In this document: positions 46,301 to 57,501 of the stretch, piece after piece | How the letters are laid out: every line of letters begins with the position of its first letter | Numbering within the stretch: position 1 is the stretch's first letter | Source: Spongospora subterranea f. sp. subterranea | Lineage: Eukaryota > Endomyxa: Phytomyxea > Phytomyxea > Plasmodiophorida | Assembly: GCA_049724395.1 (NCBI GenBank) | Contig: JAUGWO010000037.1 | Coordinates: forward strand, 1 to 64,000 | Direction: 5' to 3' | DNA: 64,000 bases | Program-made: the position numbers and the translations under genes | Notes under the pieces: generated by a model | What the model saw: only the letters and a program-made list of their open reading frames with translations | Databases searched by the model: none | Told to the model about the DNA's origin: nothing

Positions 46301-49300
46301 TTGGGGATGAAACTTGATGAACCAGGAGATGAACTCTTTGAAAGAGCGGGAGAGCTCATTGAAAGACCGGGAGAGCTCATTGAAGGACCGGGAGAGCTCA
46401 TTGAAGGACCGGGAGAGCTCATCGAGGGACCGGGAGAACTCATTGAAGGACCGGGAGAACTCATCGAGGGACCGGGAGAAGAATTCTTTGAAGGACCGGG
46501 AGAACTCATTGAGGGCCCGGGTGAAGAATTCATCGAAGAACCGGGAAATGAACTCTTTGAGGGACCGGGAGAGAGAGGTTGATTTGTGGGGGAACTTGGC
46601 GAGGGGCTCATCGGTGAATTTGGTGAAAATGAGGAAAACTGAATCGACTGAGGCGGTGGTGAATTGAACGGCATTGTGTTAGGGGATGGGCCATTTTGCT
46701 GCTGCTGCTGTTGTCCCTGTGAACCAAAACCGTACGGGATCATGACCTTCCCTGATTGAACTCCCACAATCACCTCCAACGCCAATCCGGTGATCTGGCT
46801 GAAGAACGCGTCACCGGACGTGTCTTTAGGAACACAAAGTTGGGACGATATTGAGAGATCATTGGCCTGATCATGCTACGACACCATAACAACAATCAGA
46901 ACCTCAACATACAGTAAAACCGGGTTTTCTTTGTGCACTTACTGGCGCCTGGAGCAGAGCTGGAATCAGGATTGTGCAAACGGTGACGATTGTTTGTGGA
47001 CTGTATTTGCCAGCAGGATTGGATGAAAGGATCTTGAGACAGGTTAATGGTGATGGTAAAGTCTCGTGCTCAGCTAGAACAGAAGAGTTCAGATATGATA
47101 AGGCGTTGAGATACCTCATCGTGGACGATTGGAAATCGTTGACCTCCAATCCGAGAGCGATTTGTTGGGCGAATACCACAGGGAACACCTTCTGGGCTGC
47201 TGAGAGTTTCGACGAAAAAGACGTTCGTAGATTGAAGAGAAACGAAGCCGAAGTTTGGCCAGGAAACGGGTTTAGCGATGAAATCGGGAGATCAACGGTG
47301 GTTGAGTTGTCGAGAAAGGCGCACGATGAATAGAGCAAGGTGATGGTGTAATTGGCGACGATTTCAGCCTGAGATAAAGGAAGATCCGACGACGTGAACA
47401 AACGTGAAAGATCGGTACGGGAAGGCAACGAGGAAGACGAACTCGGCGACGCTAACGAGGAGAGATTGGAAACCAGGAATGCGTCGAGTTTGGCGATGGC
47501 GATTGACGTTGGGATACCGGCGTCGCCGAGTAGGTAATCGAGGGCGGACGTCAAACGCCATCGCCAATCACCTAGCGATCTATAGGCGAGGCATTGGTGA
47601 ATCTGTCCCAATGTGTCCTCTTGTTTAACGCCCAAACTGGCGAAGAGAGATCAGATCAAACGGATATTATATAAGGGGGAAGCGCTTACAGATTCGACGA
47701 GTTCACGGGAGCGAACGACGGCGAAGGCGAGCAGTATTTCCCTTCCAGTTTCGCCAACTGTTCTTGCCAGGCCTGAGCTAGCAGTGTGGCGTTCGCCTCT
47801 ACAACAACCCACAAACAATCAGCCTGCAACGACCACCAACGTGAAGAACCGAAATCCACGAACGCTTTCGGAATCTGAGTTCGGCCTCAATCCAATCTGC
47901 TTCCGGTAATGATTCCCAGTTCATTGGTGAACTTGTGTTGAACCCTTCGCCGGCCAGAATGGATTTCAACCCGATCAACGCCTGAAAAAAAAAACAGAAC
48001 CAATGGTCAGCTTTGGGGGGTTAGGACAAGCAAATATCCGATCGACCTGGTTGAAGTTGCCGTTGGAGATCGGGGACTTCTGCATTCCGTCAATGAGCTC
48101 GTTGATGTATTGGCGCCGGGACATGGTCAGAGACGCGTTCGGATCCGTTTGGCGTCGGCGATCGGCGTCGCTGATCAGACAGGAAGTTGGGTCGAAGAAG
48201 TTTCCACCGTGTCCACCACATGTGGGAAACCCTGAACATCAGCACGAACAGGGTGTTCAGAACAGCAATATACGTTGACGACGGAGAGAGAACACGAAAT
48301 TCACCTTTAGCTTGACACATTGTGAAGTTTCTCGGTAAACACACTCGGAATACGACGTCGTTGACGAAGGCGTACGCGCGGCGTCGGTTGTCGAAAGACT
48401 GATCGGGACCGTATTTCATGGACAGGATACGCTGCATTCCCGAGTGGGTCGGGATGGTTCGATGGGTGAGATTGGCGCCATGAAGATACGCCAGGTCGGC
48501 GAAGAATTGGGCGGTTTGGTTGGCGAGCACATCGGTCATGGCGCTGAGCGACTGACCGAACAACTGGACAGAGGACGGCATCATGTCGTCGACGTCGTGT
48601 CGGAGGATGTCCAGGAACCGATCGCCGGTCAAATTTCTGGGAAGGCAGAACAGGCAGAGGTCAACCCCATCCCGACGAGATGGATATAATTGGTTCTGGT
48701 CATTGGGGGGATTGTTGGGATCGGGATTCGGTTGCGGTGGTTGATATGAGGGCGGTCCCATTGTTGGTGGCGCCATCGATGGGCCAACAGTGCTGGGAAA
48801 ACGGACCCGATTTCAGATTTTTTTCTGAAAAACTTGACGATTGCGATAAGAGTGATTACCTCCCGCATGGAAAACTTGCCAAATATCGCCAATATTCCCA
48901 GATCATCGAGCTCGCTCTGGTCGCAGAATCGACGGTGAACTCGGTCGATTTCACAAGTTCCACAACGATCGTGGACCTCAGGGGCAAATTATCATATGAA
49001 AACCCCTTATCCATAATCGTCCTCGTCAACCTGATATCAATTTCTCAGCGACAAATGCAAACGATTATCGGACGAATCAAACGTCACATTTGTCGAATAG
49101 CTGCGATCTGGGGACCTGTAAACGCGCCCTGAATCGACGAGATCGCAATTTCGACAAACGCGGGTTTGTCATAGATGGGGAAACTGTTGGTGTTTGACGG
49201 GTTCAGATGAATTGTGCCAATTAGGGATATGATCAGGGGTGTGCTCTAACCACGACGGCTGGATAAAATATGTCGAGGGGAACTGGGCGCAACCGAGCTC

Positions 49301-51705
49301 CATCGGTTTCATGACGAAGAACAGGGAATAAGTGACGGCGATCGCCTCCGAATCTGCTAACCCCAGGTTCAACAACAGATTCTTTATATTTCGGTAGTTG
49401 GGGATCGATAACCCCTCCTGGAACTGGCAATTTAGAAAATGATCAACCTAAAAATTTTGGAGTCGATATCACCAGTTTATCTTGAACAAGATAATCAAGA
49501 ACAGGGTGAAGAGAGTTCACATAAAGACCGGCCAGATCAGCGGGGTTCTTGGTCGTCTTTAGGAACGTCGTTAGTGAACTTGAAGAACTATTTTGTTGCA
49601 GAGAGCGTCCGAATTCAGAAGGGATCTTGAGAGTCCCGGCCACGATCCGCCCCTGGGCCTCCAGAGCTTTCGAGAAGATAGCACTATTCAGCTGCTGACC
49701 CGTCGTCGAACTCGACGGACAGAATTGCGATTTCGGATCGAAATCGAGGTCGTCTGCAGAAGAGCCCTAAACACCCACAATCAGTCTCCAAACTGCGGAT
49801 CGGTTCAACAACCCCTGATCGAGATTACCATGAACCCGATCGCCATCGGCAGGAATTTATTGCAAAACGCAGATATGGTGTGATGATGAAGTGTGGAGTT
49901 GGAGTTGGCGACAAGGGTTCCAATGCAGTTCAGACCGATCGGAAGTGAGCTATGGGCAGAAAGAACATCCGTCTTGAGATACCAAAGAGACCCGATCCAG
50001 ATTCGCGACGCGAGACCGAAATCGGCGCGGTTCGCGCCGAGTGCCACCTCGGCGCCGAAGAAAACGTTGAACACGCTCTGGACAGAGGCGATTTTCGAGG
50101 GCATCGCACTGGTCAGATTGCTGAGATATTCAGACGATCGTTGACCATTGATGATCGGGAGTGATGAAATGGGCAACGGGATCTGGAAGGTTCGCTGGGT
50201 GAGAAAGCAGGAAGAGGCCAACAAGGCCAAGGTGCTCCTGGACACAAACTCGGCCTGTTCTTTGGTGAGATTCGAACGACTTAATGTGGCGGTTAAGTCG
50301 CCGAGCGTTGGCAATGGAGCTTGATTGATCATGGCCAGCGATGAATAGTTCGCCGAAAGAAAGGAATCAACGGCGCGAATCGCGCTTCCCATTGGAATAC
50401 TCGTTCCCTGTAAGATCTGGAACAGCGAGCTTTCGAATATCGTTGAAAACACGTTCTGAGGGATCGAGGCAATGCAAGAATGGAGTTTCTGAGGCGCGAC
50501 CTGACCCCACCTAGGCAAATGTTATAAATTACGGGGGAAAGGCAAAGAGCATATACGAATTCGCCTTACACATGATCGGGGTCGACCGGGACAAAAGGCG
50601 TTCCGGGAGGGCAAAATTTCTGATCTTGCACCTCGAGTCCATGTTGCCAAGCGTTGCCGATCGCGGTCGCATTCGGATCTGAAAAAAACAATGTCAGGCC
50701 CGATCGGACGGCGCCGGAAATCGCCGCAAATTACGTTGACGGAACTGGTGCTCGACCCAGGATCGTTCCGGGAAAGAATCGTGGTTGATGATGGACGTGG
50801 AGTTGAATCCGTCCTTGGCGAGGAAGCCCATTAACATGGGGACGATCTGTGCATATTTCACGTAAAACACCCCTGATTGCGTCGACGATGAAGCAATACC
50901 TGGCTATGGTTGAATAAAGGAACATTGACCAGAACCGATTGCATTCCATCAACAATTAGCTTGACGTATTCGCTCTTGGTCAAAGTCCCATTCCACAATG
51001 CAGCTCGATTCGTCGTCGTGAACTGTTTCCCGAGCAGATCGTGATTGGTCCGTTGGACTCGATCCAGCAAACAGGACGTCGGATCAAAGAAATTCGGCCC
51101 ATGACCACCACATGTTGGAAACCCTAAAAGTATTAGTTGAGTCGTGAGATTGTGCACGATTGCTCGTGGGATTAACCTTGAGCTTGGCACGACGTGTAAT
51201 TCCTCGATAGCATCGAGTGGAAAATGTCAACGACGAGGGAATACGCGCCCACCTGATCCCGGTAGAAATAATCGACCTTGCGCGAAAAGGATTGCAAAAG
51301 CACATCCCGGGTCGGAATGGTCTTATGACGAAGATTGTAATGACGTAGATACGATAGATCATTGAGGAGGAAGTCGGTATGATTGGCAATTATTTCGGGA
51401 GAATACGAAACGCTTTTACCGAAAATACCCAGGACGGACGGCATCACGGCGGCGAAATCGTTGGCGACAACGTTCAAGAAGTCGTCACCGGTGAAGTTAA
51501 CTGGGGAGACGCAGAACCAACATAGATCAGCGCCATCGAGACGAGATGGGGAATACTGATGCGGTTGCTGGTTAGGATTAGGTGATGGCGATGGCGGTCC
51601 AGACGACGAAGTCTGGGCAGACGAATATCGGGAAGTGATCCTGTTTGTCGTAACCGCCATGGCGGACGCCAAGCACAAAATACCCAGAAGCACCACCTTC
51701 TTCAT
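31330..51705 (-). CDS. Giant modular surface protein (signal peptide, tandem repeats, REJ/PKD-like, one TM)
   Basis: I read one gene of about 20 kb with dozens of short introns, coding roughly 5,500 residues (estimate). It starts at 51705 with a signal peptide (MKKVVLLGILCLASA). Three ~3-kb repeats follow, then two ~0.95-kb repeats. Next come Cys-rich parts (38450-39370, C-x3-C motifs) and Fn3-like parts (GLKSSTRYNFCLKL near 39400; TTYHMTASVRDVNDLAS near 37520). REJ/PKD-like parts follow at 33700-36100 (IVLDGSKSTDPDAG near 34850; YLTVSDDASGRSQ near 34600). Before the membrane are SEA-like pieces (FKTAFAASLATALNIS; GSVIVTFVLVPD). One TM segment lies at about 31740-31800 (GGAIGGVIAAIAALGILIIL), then RRCKRR and a tail of PMQGQPAY repeats. 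No second signal peptide exists, and the joins between the large repeats (about 48785-48860, 45535-45590, 41545-41735) are in frame with canonical introns. The family with REJ is polycystin-like or sperm-receptor-like; adhesion or signalling at the cell surface is inference. A split into several genes remains possible. Confidence 0.72.
31430..31600 (-). repeat. Coding minisatellite, 24-bp unit (PMQGQPAY)
   Basis: About seven units in the cytoplasmic tail of the giant protein, read as (P/Q)MQGQPAYP with variants. Gln/Pro/Tyr-rich tails of this kind resemble those of scramblase- or annexin-type proteins; function unknown. Confidence 0.88.
39700..41565 (-). repeat. Giant gene, pair of ~0.95-kb repeats
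   Basis: Two consecutive units share FCE-x-(M/V)S start with LTM-x-QA and GLSSLN (41370-41560; 40450-40600), AQSLPTQTSFAS against PQSLPTREMFAL with VNQVWASMKSDCS against VNQIWTSMTSDCS (41200-41330; 40250-40375), and YPIPLGSNLPVSGLCFLNTN against YPVPKGSDIPIQGICLSDTN running into NLDQDIAS/NLNQDISS (40700-41120; 39740-40170). Introns fall at the same places in both units. Confidence 0.8.
41740..45480 (-). repeat. Giant gene, large repeat 3 of 3
   Basis: Same module order: SRSDGIDLCLLC and HKTLPTL (45070-45460); FPTCGGHGGNFFDPTTCL; NWDSLPESDWIQAEL (about 44640-44700); KLHSCIAS with LLLSSCQLA, LPISSLPY and SSEYLSIL (43730-44380); QLCVPDTTTG then a Pro/Ser/Phe-rich insert of 17-residue repeats; LQDQESTTLIYALY (about 42650); and ASVIVFAWSNQPM (about 41740-41800). 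It is the longest copy because of its insert and an extra segment near 42130-42500. Confidence 0.78.
43090..43430 (-). repeat. Coding minisatellite, 51-bp unit (17 residues)
   Basis: About six units reading FQPFSSMGPGPSSFSPS, for example starting 43186 and 43237 (51 bp apart). Units are nearly identical in DNA, which points to recent expansion. Confidence 0.9.
45480..48690 (-). repeat. Giant gene, large repeat 2 of 3
   Basis: Same module order: SRRDGVDLCLFC and HRTIPTH (48305-48690); FPTCGGHGGNFFDPTSCL; NWESLPEADWIEAEL (near 47900); QIHQCLAY with LLYSSCAFL, LPISSLNPF and SASFLFNL (46900-47610); QLCVPKDTSG, then a Ser/Pro-rich insert of 7-residue repeats; LQDQESLTVVYALF (about 46050); and ASALIWNGWRQFGI (about 45600-45630). 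Intron positions match repeat 1 where I compared them. Confidence 0.78.
46330..46575 (-). repeat. Coding minisatellite, 21-bp unit (SPGPSMS)
   Basis: About ten units of GGGAGAGCTCATTGAAGGACC with small variants, reading SPGPSMS in the giant gene's frame. Some units carry extra AAGAATTC-type triplets (SPGPSKNS). Confidence 0.9.
48690..51540 (-). repeat. Giant gene, large repeat 1 of 3
   Basis: Modules in order: SRLDGADLCWFC and HKTIPTR (51175-51540); FPTCGGHGPNFFDPTSCL (about 50890-51120); a short SMNHDSFPE-type link (about 50720-50830); KLHSCIAS with ALLASSCFL, PLPISSLPI and SSEYLSNL (49830-50500); a Ser-rich part (49440-49770); LGLADSEAIAVTYSLFF (about 49150-49420); and ASSMIWEYWRYLA (about 48870-49130). 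Cys and Asn-x-Ser/Thr sites are frequent, fitting an extracellular protein. Confidence 0.75.
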
Positions 51706-51732
51706 AATTTATTGCTGAATATTCGTTAATGA

Positions 51733-51743
51733 ATATATAAATA
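51733..51743 (-). promoter_or_regulatory. Possible TATA box of the giant gene
   Basis: On the minus strand TATTTATATATTC lies about 30 bases before the ATG at 51705. AT-rich surroundings make chance likely; it would give a very short leader. Confidence 0.3.
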
Positions 51744-52836
51744 CGGGATAGATCTGATATACTGATCAACACACTGTACGAACGACAATGTCGTTGAAAC
51801 ACGTCGGGATCCGATGATGAACCAGATCCGCGATTAAAAACACAAACACGCTCAATTCTCAGCGAATTAAAAGCGAAATAGCGAAATATGGGAGAAGATC
51901 GGCGGTACCAAAGGGAAAATGAGAGTCGAACCAGGACCATTAAGCGGCGCCAGTAATATTCAGATCGGTACAGCTGAACAGAATCTGGAGTTTGGCGCTC
52001 GATCAAGGTGCAACATGTCCAACGCGGCGTACCTCGATCCGATCATGAGGTGACCTGCCGCTGCATTTCAGGAAACGATCCCTTGATTTAGAAGAGTTAG
52101 TGGCGGGGTCGATCGCTCGTAATGACGATTCCATATCGACATGGAGTACACGATTCAAAAGTTGCCTTGATTGGATAACCGATCAAGTTTTTGCACCAGC
52201 GTCGTAGCAAACCACGTGATCGAGACATGTTAAAGGTCGATACACAAAAGCGATACTACTCAAACGTTATTCGTGAACTTGTTCAAATGTAGCGCCTTGT
52301 ATAAGTTGACATCTACAGCGCCCTACTGCATGTTTGATGATATGATATGCCAAAGTGTTGATGCCAATGTTTCTAGAGATGAAAGATGCTATTTCTCCAC
52401 AAGAGCAGTGGTTTCAATTCGTGCTGTTTTGGTCGCGGCAAAATGCTAAATAGGGTTGAGGAGAGGATTGCTGGAAAATCGGAAGACGCTTAAAAATGTG
52501 GGATGAAAACAAAGGTCGCTCTGCTAGATAATTGACCACTCACTCGAGCATGAACCTTGGAATGGGAATCTGTTTAGTATATTAACCATATGTGAATGGT
52601 ATCTGATACTTCTAGAAACTGTCTTGAAAATCAGTTTAGATGGTTAATGTCCATATGACCTCACAACTACGATGGATTAGCAAGCATTCTCGCTCCGATG
52701 TTGCCTACTAGGTAATGATTTTCGGTTGACTGTATGGTTGTTCCCTTTTTCTGTACTACATTCATAGTCATCTCATCCGGTCAAACGAAATGACAACAAA
52801 CGCATAAAACCTGGGACTGAACTTAGCGATCGTAAA
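51744..52836. other. Intergenic region between two minus-strand genes
   Basis: No supportable gene. The frames present are short and without motifs. It holds the promoter of the giant gene (right side) and the 3' flank of the DUF924 gene. Confidence 0.45.
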
Positions 52837-53643
52837 TTAAACGCCATATGATTTAGTTGAAGAATCTTCGAGGAATTCCATCTCCTCCTGTGTAGAGGTT
52901 CGCTGCAAAACAGCATTTCTATGAGGGTATCGCCCGAACCTTTCCAACACCTATCTGGGTTCTTAGCCAATCCATTCCAGTAACAGCCAATAGATGCTCT
53001 TACAGCAGTGTGCTCATTGAGACATTCCAAATCCGCTTCGACTTTAGCTTGAATATGTTGATAGCCTCTCCTATCCTTGGCATCTTGAACGGTTTGAATA
53101 TGACACTCTTTCGCAAGTGTATGATCACCGATGTTTTCAGAATAGACTAATGGAAGATACAAAAACTTCCTTTCGATGACCATAATCTTCAAACGTTTTG
53201 AAGTCAATACCGGAAGATCAGTTTGAGCTGACTACGACACACCTGGCGATGAATTCCGGAGTCAATAGATCTCTTGACCCTGTTGATGGCTTGTTCGTCG
53301 AGAGAGTACGCCTCACATTTGTTCTTGTGAATACGTCTGCCAAGCGGGTGCGACAGAATCACAAACGAGAGCAGTCCCTCCACGTCATTAGGCCATGATT
53401 CGTCATCGAACTGTCCAGCAGCAACACGGCCGAATAGCGCCCCATAGTCTTTCCTCATCTTACAGCAAACGTCATGTTTTTGCTGAGGATTCAATGCCTC
53501 TCCGTACCTAAATTGTGTCAGAAATTACCAAGAAAAACAAGCCAATCCTCTCACCAGGTAGTTTGTGCCCGCTTCAATGATTCCCTGCTGTAGTAAAACC
53601 TTCTGACGTCCCCAAGCCACAGGTCGAGTATAGACGTCCTCAT
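52837..53643 (-). CDS. DUF924 family protein
   Basis: The ATG at 53643 gives MRTSILDLWLGDVRRFYYS, matching the LDFWFG start of the family. A 47-nt intron joins RAQTTW to YGEALNPQQKHD. Next come YGALFGRVAAGQFDDESWP and ILSHPLGRRIH (the family's LLDQFPRNI region), then an intron and FLYLPLVYSENIGD, which matches FLYLPL-x-HSE. A further 49-nt intron joins NEHTA to VLERFGRYPHRNAVLQR, the family's FGRFPHRN-x-LGR motif, and the stop lies at 52837. About 225 residues, close to full length for the family. Family members are all-helical with a TPR-like fold; their biochemical role is not established. In two motifs the usual residues are changed (LDQF to LSHP; HSE to YSE). The gene looks intact. Confidence 0.82.
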
Positions 53644-53845
53644 CTTGATTCCTGTTTTCGCTGATATTCGAGTGGGCGGGATGTGAATATAGGAATCCAT
53701 AACCCCCATGATGACGATGACGGCCAGAGCAGCACTGATTCGAATCGAATTATCCCAATCAATTACAGTCTGTCAACGAGTGTGATTATTGATGTCCGTG
53801 GACTGGAGCTGCTGTTGAGGTGCCTGTTAGCGCCATCTAGGGGGG

Positions 53846-56834
53846 TAACCCTCTCAATAATATCATTACAACAGACAATGACCTGGACGAACCCGTTGAT
53901 ATCTACACTGCGAATGGCGCCAAGTTGTTCGGAGTTGGCGAAGGCAATGTGAAGGTCGGCCAGCTGACTATGAAGGATGTGCTGTATGTCCCGCAACTTA
54001 AGGCGACTTTGCTTTCGGTGAGCGCGGCGACAAAAAGAGGCGCTCAGATCCGGTTCGGTCCGGACTGTTGTATCGTTACCCTGAACGGTAAAGAGATCAA
54101 AATTGGCCAGCGACAAGGAAAGAGCTATGCTCTGAAGGTGAATGTTCCAAAGAAGGTGGATGTTCCAAAGAAGATGGCTGTGATCAACAGAGAGCTTTTG
54201 CATAAACGACTTGGACATTTGAACTATGCCGCGCTGGATGGTTCGAGAAGGAGCTGTTTCTGGAATCCAGCTCACTGGGGGCAAGCCCGATGTGTGCGAG
54301 AGCTGCGTTTCTGCGAAGCTATCCCAGTCTTCTTTCCCTATGAGGTCGTGTTCTCGGGAAACGACTGCTGTCAACGATCTGATCCATTCTGACGTTGTCG
54401 GGCCGATGTCTAGGCAATCATTCGGCGGTAAGAGGTACGTCGTCTTCTTCATTGACGACTACTCCAGATATGCTACGGCTTATTTTCTGGAGACGAAAGC
54501 AAAGGTATTCGAGGCCTTCAAGGACTACAAAAACATGGTGGAGACAGAACACCGAAGGTCTATTCGACGATTTCATTCTGATAATGGCGGCGAGTATACG
54601 TCTACCGCGTTCAAGAAATTTCTGAGGAGCTCCGGTATCAAGCAGGAGCTGACTGTGGCGAGAAGGCCGCAGCAGAATGGAGTCGCGGAGCGGTATAACC
54701 GGACAGTGATCGAGATGGCCCGATCAATGCTGCTGTCTTCTGAATTACCAAGACAGTACTGGGCGGAAGCAGTCCAGACAGCGGCGTTTAATCGGAATCG
54801 CTGTTGGACGTCAAGCATACCGAAGGGCAAGACCCCTTTGGGCGGAAGCAGTCCAGGCTGCGGTGTTTAATCGGAATCGCTGTTGGACGTCAAGCATACC
54901 GAAGGGCAAGACTCCTTATGAGTTCTTGACGGGCCGGAAACCAAACCTACGGTTTCTACGAGTCTTCGGCTGTATGGTCTGGTACAAGGTGGACCAATTC
55001 GGCAAATTTGATCAACGAGCTCGTCGAGGGACGTTTATTGGGTATCCGTCTAACAAGAAAGGCTACCGGATTATGGATCTAATAACAAAGAAAGTCGTGG
55101 TCAGCCGGGACGTGGTGTTCGAAGAGGTCGAACGGCGTCACGAGATTGACGAAGATTTTGGACACGAAGGCCCGGAACATGTGAAAGAGAGGCCGGTCCA
55201 GAATCACCACGAACCGGAGCCGAAAGCTCCGATTCCGGAGGAAGTCCGGCGTTCGTCGCGGACACGACGACCACCAATCAGGTTTATGGACGAGCAGGCT
55301 ATGTTCTGCTTCATATGTCAGGAACAGGAGGAGCCAAAGACGCGAGCAGAAGCGTTGAAAGCGGAGGATCGAAAGCAGTGGCAGACGGCAATGGAGTTGG
55401 AATACCAGGCGCTGAAGAAGAACAACATGTGGACGGTAGTTCGGAGGCCGGAGGATCGGAAGGTGATCGACAGCCGCTGGGTCTTCAAACGAAAGAGAGA
55501 TTAGAACAACCAAGTCGTTAAGCATAAGGCGAGGCTGGTGGCGCGAGGGTTCACCCAGGTCTGTGGCTGCGACTACTTGGAGACCTACAGCCCGGTGGCG
55601 AATACCGCGTCGATTCGAGCGATCATGTCGATAGCTGCGTCCCAGAATCTGGATCTGTTCCAGATGGATATCGAAACTGCGTTCCAGCACCAAGATCTCA
55701 AAGAAGAGATTTACATGGAGCAGCCTTCAGGGTTTATCAAGCCAGGGACTTCCGCGGAAACCCACGTATGTAAACTGCACAAGGTTTTATACGGATTAAA
55801 ACAAGGCGCGATTGAACTACATAAGCATTTAATGGACATATTTCAGCAGCATGAATATCAAAACGTCACTGTGGACAAGTGCGTTATTTATAGGAACTAC
55901 CAGGACGGCAGTTAGATAATAGGTGCCGTACATGTCGATGATATTATTTGTGCATGTACGGCACCTATGGTCTATGAGCGGTTTAAAACCGACTTATCGA
56001 CTGTTTTTCCAATCAAGGATCTAGGAGAAGTTCAGTTTATCTTAGGGATGCATGTAATTAGGAACAGAAAGACGAAGCGAATCCATCTTTCTCAAGCTGC
56101 GAAGGTCGAGAAAATGTTGGAAGTCTTCGGGATGCAGGACTGCAAGCCTGTGAAGACACCTCCCGTCCATGCACATGCGGAACCAACACAGGGTTATGGG
56201 CCCAGTGATGCATATCTGGATCAAATCAACCTCAGATACGTGCGGGTCCACCTGTCGCAACTCCTTGGCGATCGTAGTAAACTTGTCCAGAAAGGAATAC
56301 AGATCGCCACACTCCATCAATCTCAGTCGCTGAAGTTGCGTCCGCAGCGTGTTGACGTGCGTCGCAGACTGATCCTCGAACTTCCGCAGAACCGCCCGAT
56401 ACAGATCTCGGGCATTCCCGGCGGTCGTGAAGCTAGAGAGGAGATTCTGGGCAATCGAGCACAGCAGCTCGTCGTACAGGGCCTTCGCTGGAAGGGTCGC
56501 CTGTTCCTCGTCCGTACTGTCCTCTGCCACAGCTCATAAAGGACCTCATCATGACTTTCCACACAGAGTAATTCTCAATGCCGACCAAGTGGGTACCCCG
56601 GTAGTGCTTGCAGGGCCCATAACCCTGTGTTGGTTCCGCATGTGCATGGACGGGAGGTGTCTTCACAGGCTTGCAGTCCTGCATCCCGAAGACTTCCAAC
56701 ATTTTCTCGACCTTCGCAGCTTGAGAAAGATGGATTCGCTTCGTCTTCCTGTTCCTAATTACATGCATCCCTAAGATAAACTGAACTTCTCCTACAGATA
56801 TAACCTCTCAACAATATCATTACAACAGACAATA
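53846..56834 (+). mobile_element. Ty1/copia retrotransposon fossil, rearranged
   Basis: Recognisable parts in plus orientation are a protease/pre-integrase region, an integrase core (DDYSRYATAYF, RFHSDNGGEYTS) and a reverse transcriptase region (WVFKRK, FQMDIETAF, LYGLKQG). Part of gag and a second piece of the polymerase end lie in reverse orientation in the right third (about 56040-56770). The two edges carry a near-identical ~32-bp sequence (53846-53879 and 56801-56832), perhaps the remains of terminal repeats or of a target duplication. The copy is broken, with several breaks and internal rearrangement. It is old but not ancient, since motifs are clear. Confidence 0.85.
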
Positions 56835-57501
56835 TAACAGATATACCTCTATCATTCATCCCTAGAAAAACAGCATCATAATTACAAGGGATCACTGATT
56901 TTGAAAAAAGTTCTGAAAAAACTGCCGCTCATCAAGTTTGATTTTACATCATTGAAAATTCGTGTTCGTGTGATGACTTACATTGAGGACGCAATTAATA
57001 GGCCAATCTTGAGAGCGTGAAGATGTTATCTCAGATAAATGTGTATTAGGATATTAATGGGATCAACTCGCTGTGAGTCCCAGATACCCAATGGGATAAC
57101 AATCTTCCGGAACTCGACACAGATAGTTGTTCTGGAATGCGGCAATCGCCCGGCAGTCATCCTGTCCCCCTATTGTGAGTTTACCTGCGCCCTCGCCTGT
57201 CTACCCGAACGCCCTCTCGCTCTCCGCTCCCCAAACGCCCTCTCGCTCCCCGCTCCCCAAACCCCTCTCGCTCTCCGCTTCCCAAACGCCAAACCATAAT
57301 CAAATCGACATCACGTCAGAATTAATAGTCCGTCAGTGATCCGGAAAACTTCACAAAATCGTTATTATATTTATTTACTGGATTGGGTGATTTGGGGAGG
57401 GCGACAAGGCGAACGCGCTGCGCCTACGGCCAAGCGGGTCACCGGCCGATACTTTCAAGTACGCGGTTCGCCCTTCACCGTGATATCGTCCAGACGATGA
57501 T
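56835..57501. other. Intergenic region upstream of the sestrin gene
   Basis: No gene seen. It includes a 26-bp tandem repeat at 57211-57290 (three copies of CCCTCTCGCTCTCCGCT plus CCCCAAAC) and a GC-rich patch at 57395-57480 that may hold the sestrin first exon or promoter. Confidence 0.45.
57211..57290. repeat. 26-bp tandem repeat, three copies
   Basis: Units at 57211, 57237 and 57263 differ by one or two bases; strongly pyrimidine-rich on the plus strand. Confidence 0.9.

Noticed and set aside
41740-51705. Three separate paralogous genes
   Set aside because: Only the first repeat has a signal peptide, and I found in-frame canonical introns across both junctions. Without cDNA this is not fully excluded.
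51578-52006. Minus-strand frame upstream of the giant gene's ATG
   Set aside because: It overlaps the signal peptide exon in another frame and carries stop-free sequence without motif.
57400-57480. GC-rich patch considered as a tRNA or other structured RNA
   Set aside because: No cloverleaf with a proper T arm could be drawn.
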